This document shows, piece after piece, positions 1 through 7,109 of a stretch of DNA of 7,109 nt. This DNA is from Pseudomonadota bacterium (GTDB lineage: Bacteria > Pseudomonadota > Gammaproteobacteria > Steroidobacterales > Steroidobacteraceae). The translations under genes were made by a program, and so were the position numbers. Positions within the stretch are counted from its first letter, which is position 1; the number at the start of each line of letters is the position of its first letter. The notes under the pieces are model-generated. The model was given only the letters and a program-made list of their open reading frames with translations. It was not told the origin of the DNA and ran no database searches. The DNA is taken from the NCBI GenBank assembly GCA_021779875.1, contig JAJXZV010000162.1, forward strand, positions 1 through 7,109, given 5' to 3'.

Positions 1-2666
<2,666 letters not shown>

Positions 2667-2679
2667 ACGGCCGGCGCGC

Positions 2680-3210
2680 TCAGCCGCCGCGGTAGTCCTC
2701 CTTCACCTTCACGTAGTGCGCGGCCGTATACAGCAGCCGCTCGACGTCGCGGTCGTCGAGCTCGCGCACCCGTCTGGCCGGATTGCCGAGGTACAGGCCG
2801 CGCGCGCCGCAGCGCTTGCCGGGCGGCACCACGCTGCCGGCGGCGATGATCACCTCGTCCTCGACCTGAGCGCCGTCCAGCACCAGCGCACCCATGCCGA
2901 TCAAGCATCGGTGGCCGATGCGCGCCGCGTGCACCACGGCCTTGTGTCCCACGGTCACGTCCTCGCCGACGATGAGCGGCAGGCCGCCCGGATTGTACGG
3001 CCCGTCGCTGACCACGTGCAGCACGCTGCCGTCCTGGACGTTGGTGCGCGCTCCGATCTCGATGCGGTGGATGTCGCCGCGGGCCACCACCAGCGGCCAG
3101 ATCGACACGTCGTCGCCGAGCGACACGCGGCCGATCACCACCGCGGTCTCGTCGACGTAGACCCGCTCCCCCAGGCTCGGGTGCACGCCCCGGTAGCTGC
3201 GCAGCGACAT
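2680..3210 (-). CDS. yrdA: Gamma-class carbonic anhydrase family protein (YrdA-like)
   Basis: This 176-aa protein is a left-handed beta-helix of hexapeptide repeats (about residues 20-135), such as IGRVSL, IGARTN, VGEDVT and IGHRCL. The three zinc-ligand histidines of the gamma carbonic anhydrase fold are present: His65 (GSVLH), His89 (VGHK) and His94 (VVHA). The Arg44/Asp46 (RGD) and Gln59/Asp60 (VQD) residues that line the active site are also conserved. A C-terminal helix carries YTAAHYVKVKEDYRGG. The closest remembered relatives are YrdA and PaaY. Members of this group vary in CO2-hydration activity, so ligand conservation shows metal binding more securely than catalysis. The ATG at 3210 lies 7 nt after the gor stop, which suggests co-transcription with gor. 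The stop faces the aroE stop with 13 nt between them, and no T-rich hairpin terminator is visible there. Confidence 0.93.
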   Translation of the reverse strand: MSLRSYRGVHPSLGERVYVDETAVVIGRVSLGDDVSIWPLVVARGDIHRIEIGARTNVQDGSVLHVVSDGPYNPGGLPLIVGEDVTVGHKAVVHAARIGHRCLIGMGALVLDGAQVEDEVIIAAGSVVPPGKRCGARGLYLGNPARRVRELDDRDVERLLYTAAHYVKVKEDYRGG

Positions 3211-3217
3211 GGCCCGC

Positions 3218-4567
3218 TCAGCGCATGGTGACGAGCTCTTCGGCGCTCGTCGGGTGAATGGCGACGGTATCGTCGAAATCGCGCTTGGTCGCGCCCATGC
3301 GGATCGCGACGGCGAATCCCTGCAGCATCTCGTCGGCGCCGAGTCCGATCACGTGGCAGCCCACGATGCGCTCCTCCGGGCCCACGCAGACGAGCTTCAT
3401 GTCGGTGCGCGTCTTGCGCTGCGTGAGCGCGTGGTACATGGGCGTGAAGTCGGCGACGTAGACCTTCACGGCGCCGCCGAATTGCTCGCGCGCCTCCGCT
3501 TCGCTCGCGCCCACCGTGCCGATCGGCGGATGCGTGAACACCACGGTGGGGATCATGCGGTAGTCCAGGCGCCGCTGCGGCTGGCCGCCGAACAATCGGT
3601 CCGCGAGGCGCCGGCCGGCCGCGATCGCCACCGGCGTGAGCGCGGCGCGCCCGGTGACGTCGCCGATGGCGTGAATGCCCGGCACGTTGGTGTCCTGGGA
3701 TGCGTCGGTGACGACGAATCCCGCGGCATCCTGCGCCACGCCCGCGCGGTCGAGGCGCAGGTGGGCGACGTTCGGCGACCGCCCCACCGCCCACAGCAGG
3801 CAGTCGAAGCCGGTGAACTCGCGCCCATCCTCGGCGGTCAGCGCCTTCAGCCCCTCGTGCTCGCGCACGGCCGCCGGCACGACGTGGTCGTGGACGAGCA
3901 CCCCCTGGGCCAGCATTTCGCGCAGCAGGGCGCTGCCCAGCATGGCGTCGAAGTGAGTGAGCAGGCGCTCCCTGCGGATGAACATCTCGACGCGGCTGCC
4001 CAGCTCCTTGAAGGCGCCCGCGAGCTCGCAGGCGATATACCCGCTGCCGACCACCGCGACGCGCCGCGGCCGGCTCTCCAGCGCGAAGAATCCGTCGGAG
4101 GTGATGCCGTGTTCGGCGCCCGGCAGGCGCGGCACGGTGGGCACCCCGCCGGTCGCGATCACGACGTGCGGCGCCGTGACGCGTGCGCCGTTCACCTCCA
4201 CGGTGTGCGGCTCGAGGAAGTGCGCCCGTCCCTGCAGGTGCGTCACCCCCTTGGCGGCGAGGTTGCGCGCATAGATGCCGTTCAGGCGCTGCACGTAGGC
4301 GTCGCGCTGCTCCTTGAGGAGCCGCCAGTCGTGCCCGTCGACGGTCGCGTCGAAGCCGTAGTCCCGGGAGTCCGCGAGCGCCTGGCCGACGCTGCCGGCA
4401 TTCCACATCACCTTCTTCGGAACGCAGCCGACGTTGACGCAGGTTCCCCCGAGCCGATGCGACTCGATCACGGCGACCTTGGCGCCGTATTGGGCGGCGC
4501 GCTGGGCGCAGGCCAGACCGCCGCTGCCGCCGCCGACGCTGATCAGATCGAAAGCCTGGATGGACAC
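3218..4567 (-). CDS. gor: Glutathione reductase (glutathione-disulfide reductase)
   Basis: This cytosolic flavoprotein reduces GSSG to GSH with NADPH, keeping the thiol pool reduced. From the chosen start it is 449 aa, close to E. coli Gor (450). The FAD dinucleotide fold is at the N-terminus ([13 protein letters not shown], about 9-21). The redox-active disulfide is Cys43-Cys48 in [13 protein letters not shown]. The second nucleotide fold is [17 protein letters not shown], and the following strand has IRRERLL, whose arginines fit NADPH preference. AIGDVTG binds FAD. The C-terminal interface domain ends [12 protein letters not shown], with His438 and Glu443 forming the catalytic dyad that serves the partner subunit. 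The frame is open to a TTG at 4597, but I chose the GTG at 4567 because GGAG precedes it by 6 nt and the length then matches the family. The arginines and the C-terminus argue against lipoamide dehydrogenase or mercuric reductase. It is followed by the carbonic-anhydrase-like gene. Confidence 0.96.
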   Translation of the reverse strand: MSIQAFDLISVGGGSGGLACAQRAAQYGAKVAVIESHRLGGTCVNVGCVPKKVMWNAGSVGQALADSRDYGFDATVDGHDWRLLKEQRDAYVQRLNGIYARNLAAKGVTHLQGRAHFLEPHTVEVNGARVTAPHVVIATGGVPTVPRLPGAEHGITSDGFFALESRPRRVAVVGSGYIACELAGAFKELGSRVEMFIRRERLLTHFDAMLGSALLREMLAQGVLVHDHVVPAAVREHEGLKALTAEDGREFTGFDCLLWAVGRSPNVAHLRLDRAGVAQDAAGFVVTDASQDTNVPGIHAIGDVTGRAALTPVAIAAGRRLADRLFGGQPQRRLDYRMIPTVVFTHPPIGTVGASEAEAREQFGGAVKVYVADFTPMYHALTQRKTRTDMKLVCVGPEERIVGCHVIGLGADEMLQGFAVAIRMGATKRDFDDTVAIHPTSAEELVTMR

Positions 4568-4573
4568 TGTGAA

Positions 4574-4577
4574 CTCC
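4574..4577 (-). promoter_or_regulatory. Ribosome binding site fixing the gor start
   Basis: On the minus strand GGAG is followed by TTCACA and then GTG at 4567, a 6-nt spacing. This decides the start in favour of the internal GTG over the TTG at 4597, which has no such signal. Confidence 0.65.
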
Positions 4578-4603
4578 GTCGACCAAAGATGTTCCAAGAC
4601 CGA

Positions 4604-4609
4604 ATCATA
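4604..4609 (-). promoter_or_regulatory. Candidate -10 element for gor-yrdA
   Basis: The minus strand reads TATGAT, five of six matches to TATAAT, in an A/T-rich island within GC-rich DNA. It lies 36 nt before the GTG at 4567, which suits a short leader. No convincing -35 is found 15-18 nt upstream, so the promoter may be weak or need an activator. OxyR control is known for gor in some bacteria, but no site can be claimed here. Confidence 0.35.
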
Positions 4610-4622
4610 ACCCTTGCTCTGT

Positions 4623-4628
4623 TAGAAT
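4623..4628 (+). promoter_or_regulatory. Candidate -10 element for prlC
   Basis: TAGAAT lies only 6 nt before the GTG at 4635. If it is used, transcription would begin at or within a base or two of the start codon, giving a leaderless or nearly leaderless message. That fits the lack of a Shine-Dalgarno there. No good -35 is seen at the normal spacing. The element sits where a -35 for the divergent gor promoter would be. Confidence 0.25.
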
Positions 4629-4634
4629 CCCGCC

Positions 4635-6668
4635 GTGAACGACCTCGCATCGGACAACCCCCTGCTGGAATTCGAATCGCTGCCGGCCTTCGGCCGCATC
4701 GAGGCGGCGCACGCCGTGCCGGCCCTGCAACAGGTGCTCGCCGAGAACCGCGCCGCGCTCGCGCGGCTGACCGCGCAGGCCCATCCCACGTTCGCCTCCC
4801 TGGTGGCGCCGGTGGAGGAGCTGGGCCACCGGCTGAGCCGGGTGTGGAGCCCCATCGGACACCTCAACGCGGTGGCGAACTCGCCCGCCATGCGCGCCGC
4901 CTACAACGAGTGCGTACCGCTGCTCACGGAGTACTCGGCCGAGCTCGGCCAGAACGAGGCCCTGTATGCCGGCTACGCCCGGGTGCTCGAGCGCGAGGGC
5001 GGCGCCCTGCAGGCCGACCAGCGCAAGCTGGTCGAGAACGCCCTGCGGGACTTCCGGCTCGCGGGGGTCGCGCTGCCGCCCGAGGACAAGAGCCGCTACC
5101 GCGAGATCATGCAGCGCCTCGCCCTGCTGTCGAGCAAGTTCTCCGAGAACGTTCTGGACGCCGCCGCGGCGTTCGGACGCTGGGTGACGGACGAGGCGGA
5201 GCTGTCCGGCCTGCCGTCGAGCGCGGTGGATCGCGCGGCGGCGGATGCGAGCGCCGCCGGCCGACCGGGCTGGCTGTTCAAGCTCGACCAGCCCACCTAC
5301 ATGACGATCATGACCAGTGCCGCCAGCGTGCCGCTGCGGCGCGACGTCTACGAGGCCTGGGTGACCCGCGCGTCCGAGATCGGACCGAGCGGCGGCCGCT
5401 TCGACAACCATCCGCTGATCGCCGAGATCCTGCCGCTGCGGCACGAGTTGGCGCGGCTCCTCGGGTACGGGAGCTTCGCCGATTACGCGCTTGCGACCCG
5501 CATGGCCAGGAGCAGCAAGCAGGTGCTCGGGTTCCTGGAGGATCTCGCCAGACGCTGCATTCCGGCCGCCCGCCGGGAGTTCTCCGACCTGGAGGAATTC
5601 GCCGGGCGCAAGCTCGACGCCTGGGATCTGCCGTACTACGCGGAACGATTGCAGGAGCGCCGGTTCAACGTGTCGCAGGAGTCGCTGCGCCCCTACTTCC
5701 CGCTGCCGAAGGTGCTCGACGGCCTGTTCGCCATCACGCGCAGGCTCTACGGCATCGAGGTGCGCGAGCGACCGGAGGTCGGCACCTGGCATCCGAGCGT
5801 TCGCTTCTACGACCTGCTGGATGAGCGCGGCGGCCTGATCGCGGGCTTCTACCTCGACCCGTGCGCGCGGCCCGAGAAGCGCAGCGGCGCGTGGATGGAC
5901 GAGTGCATCGTGGCGAAATCCCTGCCCTCGGGCCGGGCGCTGCCCATCGCCCAGCTGGTGTGCAATTTCATGGCGCCGGTCGCGGGCCGGCCCTCGCTCC
6001 TGACCCACGACGAAGTCTCGACGCTGTTCCACGAATTCGGCCATGGCCTGCACCACATGCTCACCCAGGTCGCCTACCCGAGCATCGCCGGCATCAACGG
6101 AGTCGCCTGGGACGCGGTGGAGCTGCCCAGCCAGTTCATGGAAAACTTCATATGGCGTCCCGAGGTGCTGCCGCTCATTTCGGCGCACGTCGAGGGCGGC
6201 GAGCCGCTGCCCGTGGACACCCTGCAGCGCCTGCTCGGTACGCGCACGTTCAACGCGGCGCTCGACACGCTGCGCCAGGTCGAGCTCGCCACCTTCGACT
6301 TCGAGCTGCATGCGAATTTCGACCCGGCCAAAGGGGCGCAGGTCGAAGAGACGCTCGCCGCGGTGCGCCGGCGCGTGTCGGTGGTCCCCTCCGCCCAGTT
6401 CAACCGCATGGCGGCGAGCTTCGCCCACATCTTCGCGGGCGGGTACGCGGCCGGCTACTACAGCTACAAGTGGGCGGAGGTGCTCGCCGCGGACGCGTTC
6501 GAGGCATTCGAGGAGGCGGGCGTGTTCGACGGGGCGACCGCGACGCGCTTCCGCGAGTCGATTCTGGCACGCGGCGGCGGCACGGACGCGATGGACGCCT
6601 TCGTGCGCTTTCGCGGGCGTCAGCCGGACGTCCGGCCGCTGTTGAAGCAGACGGGCATCGCGGCGTGA
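4635..6668 (+). CDS. prlC: Oligopeptidase A (M3 family zinc metallopeptidase)
   Basis: This cytosolic zinc endopeptidase degrades short peptides, including cleaved signal peptides in E. coli. The 677-aa product is full length (E. coli OpdA is about 680). The N-terminal helical region follows the family (NPLLEFESLPAF, then SPIGHLNAVANSPAMRAAY). The catalytic site is LFHEFGHGLHHML, with zinc ligands His466 and His470, catalytic Glu467, and the third ligand Glu496 in WDAVELPSQFMENF. Other conserved blocks are RPYFPLPKVLDGLF, GAWMDECI, FAHIFAGGYAAGYYSYKWAEVLAADAF and, near the end, RFRGRQPDVRPLL. The GTG at 4635 gives an N-terminus in register with the family, and no better start lies downstream. 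The full-length alignment to oligopeptidase A separates it from Dcp and the shorter PepF-like M3 enzymes. It diverges from gor across 67 bp, and its stop overlaps the start of the following SH3-domain gene. Confidence 0.97.
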   Translation: MNDLASDNPLLEFESLPAFGRIEAAHAVPALQQVLAENRAALARLTAQAHPTFASLVAPVEELGHRLSRVWSPIGHLNAVANSPAMRAAYNECVPLLTEYSAELGQNEALYAGYARVLEREGGALQADQRKLVENALRDFRLAGVALPPEDKSRYREIMQRLALLSSKFSENVLDAAAAFGRWVTDEAELSGLPSSAVDRAAADASAAGRPGWLFKLDQPTYMTIMTSAASVPLRRDVYEAWVTRASEIGPSGGRFDNHPLIAEILPLRHELARLLGYGSFADYALATRMARSSKQVLGFLEDLARRCIPAARREFSDLEEFAGRKLDAWDLPYYAERLQERRFNVSQESLRPYFPLPKVLDGLFAITRRLYGIEVRERPEVGTWHPSVRFYDLLDERGGLIAGFYLDPCARPEKRSGAWMDECIVAKSLPSGRALPIAQLVCNFMAPVAGRPSLLTHDEVSTLFHEFGHGLHHMLTQVAYPSIAGINGVAWDAVELPSQFMENFIWRPEVLPLISAHVEGGEPLPVDTLQRLLGTRTFNAALDTLRQVELATFDFELHANFDPAKGAQVEETLAAVRRRVSVVPSAQFNRMAASFAHIFAGGYAAGYYSYKWAEVLAADAFEAFEEAGVFDGATATRFRESILARGGGTDAMDAFVRFRGRQPDVRPLLKQTGIAA

Positions 6669-7109
6669 GGCGCGCGGCGGGGTGGCTGCTGGCTCTGCTC
6701 GCGGCGGACGCCGGGGCGGCCACCGTGTACGTCACCGACGAACTGGTGCTCGGGGTGTACTCGGCGCCGAACGCCCAGGGTCAGCGGCTCGCGACGCTGC
6801 ACTCCGGCGCGCAGGTGGAGACCCTCGCCACCGGCGGCGAATTCACGCAGATCCGGCTCGCGACCGGCGAGACCGGCTGGGTCAAGAGCTCCTTCCTGAC
6901 GCCGCGGGAGCCGGCGAGCCTGCGGGTCAGGCAATTGCAGGACGAACTCGACCGCAGCCACGCCACGACGCCGGCGCTCGCGGAGGCCGCGGCGCGCAGC
7001 GAAGTGGAGCGCCTGCAGCGCGAGCTGAACGCGACCAAGGACGAGCTGACGGCGGCGCGCGCCCAGATCGAGGCCGGCCGCGCGCCGCAGGTGCGCGCCG
7101 CGGCGCCCG
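6665..7109 (+). CDS. Secreted SH3-domain/coiled-coil protein (YgiM/TIGR04211-like), 3' end missing
   Basis: The frame starts at a GTG (6665-6667) that overlaps the prlC stop (GTGA) and stays open to the right edge, giving 148 codons. The N-terminus MRRAAGWLLALLAADAGAA looks like a Sec signal peptide, with a likely cleavage just before TVYVTDEL (about residue 19). Residues 20-80 form a bacterial SH3 domain, recognisable from YVTDELVLGVYSAPNA, the middle GAQVETLATGGEFTQIRLATG and the closing GETGWVKSSFLT. From about residue 86 (PASLRVRQLQDELDRS) the sequence becomes charged and heptad-like (SEVERLQRELNATKDELTAARAQIEAG), consistent with a coiled coil. In YgiM-type proteins this is followed by a C-terminal membrane anchor, which would lie beyond the window. 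The periplasmic location is inferred and the molecular role of the family is not well defined. The overlap suggests co-transcription with prlC. Confidence 0.82.
   Translation, partial: MRRAAGWLLALLAADAGAATVYVTDELVLGVYSAPNAQGQRLATLHSGAQVETLATGGEFTQIRLATGETGWVKSSFLTPREPASLRVRQLQDELDRSHATTPALAEAAARSEVERLQRELNATKDELTAARAQIEAGRAPQVRAAAP

Noticed and set aside
4595..4597. TTG at 4597 as the gor start
   Set aside because: It adds 10 residues with no family counterpart and has no Shine-Dalgarno. The GTG at 4567 has GGAG at 6-nt spacing and gives the normal length.
3209..5824. 871-aa plus-strand open frame spanning gor (antisense) and part of prlC
   Set aside because: It crosses two well-supported genes in other frames and is a His/Arg/Ala/Gly-rich low-information translation with no recognisable motif. 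Long spurious frames are expected at this GC content.
4605..6428. 607-aa minus-strand open frame opposite prlC
   Set aside because: It is wholly antisense to prlC, whose catalytic motifs and full length are certain. The translation is Arg/Gly/His-rich without domain features.

Overview
This 7.1 kb window is a compact, very GC-rich stretch of ordinary proteobacterial chromosome with essentially no non-coding space. The proteins closely resemble gammaproteobacterial families: AroE and HemB look like the Pseudomonas-type proteins, and the oligopeptidase, the gamma carbonic anhydrase and the SH3-domain protein look like E. coli OpdA, YrdA and YgiM. I infer a high-GC gammaproteobacterium outside the enterics, perhaps a Nevskiales/Steroidobacterales/Xanthomonadales-like lineage. 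That placement comes from remembered resemblance, not from a search.

Layout from left to right. (1) On the minus strand, an ECF-type sigma factor (731 to 201) is followed, through an ATGA overlap, by the first 67 codons of a zinc-finger anti-sigma-like protein that runs off the left edge. (2) On the plus strand, diverging from the sigma gene, are hemB (817-1824; porphobilinogen synthase with the cysteine-free Asp-type metal site) and aroE (1809-2666; shikimate dehydrogenase), which overlap by 16 nt. (3) On the minus strand, converging on aroE with only 13 nt between stops, a two-gene unit encodes glutathione reductase (gor, 4567 to 3218) and then a YrdA-type gamma carbonic anhydrase (3210 to 2680), 7 nt apart. 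(4) On the plus strand, diverging from gor across a 67-bp gap, are prlC (4635-6668; M3 oligopeptidase A) and, through a GTGA overlap, a secreted SH3-domain/coiled-coil protein of the YgiM type that runs off the right edge.

The genes therefore form four transcription units: sigma/anti-sigma, hemB-aroE, gor-yrdA and prlC-ygiM-like. The functions are core metabolism and homeostasis: tetrapyrrole and shikimate synthesis, glutathione redox, bicarbonate or metal-enzyme chemistry, and peptide turnover. The sigma/anti-sigma pair is the only regulatory module. I found no mobile element, RNA gene, CRISPR array, prophage or defence-like gene, and nothing I would call a new biological system. The points worth a second look are small: a palindrome and a tandem repeat over the hemB start in the sigma/hemB divergent region, the overlapping divergent promoter region of gor and prlC, and the truncated partner of the sigma factor.
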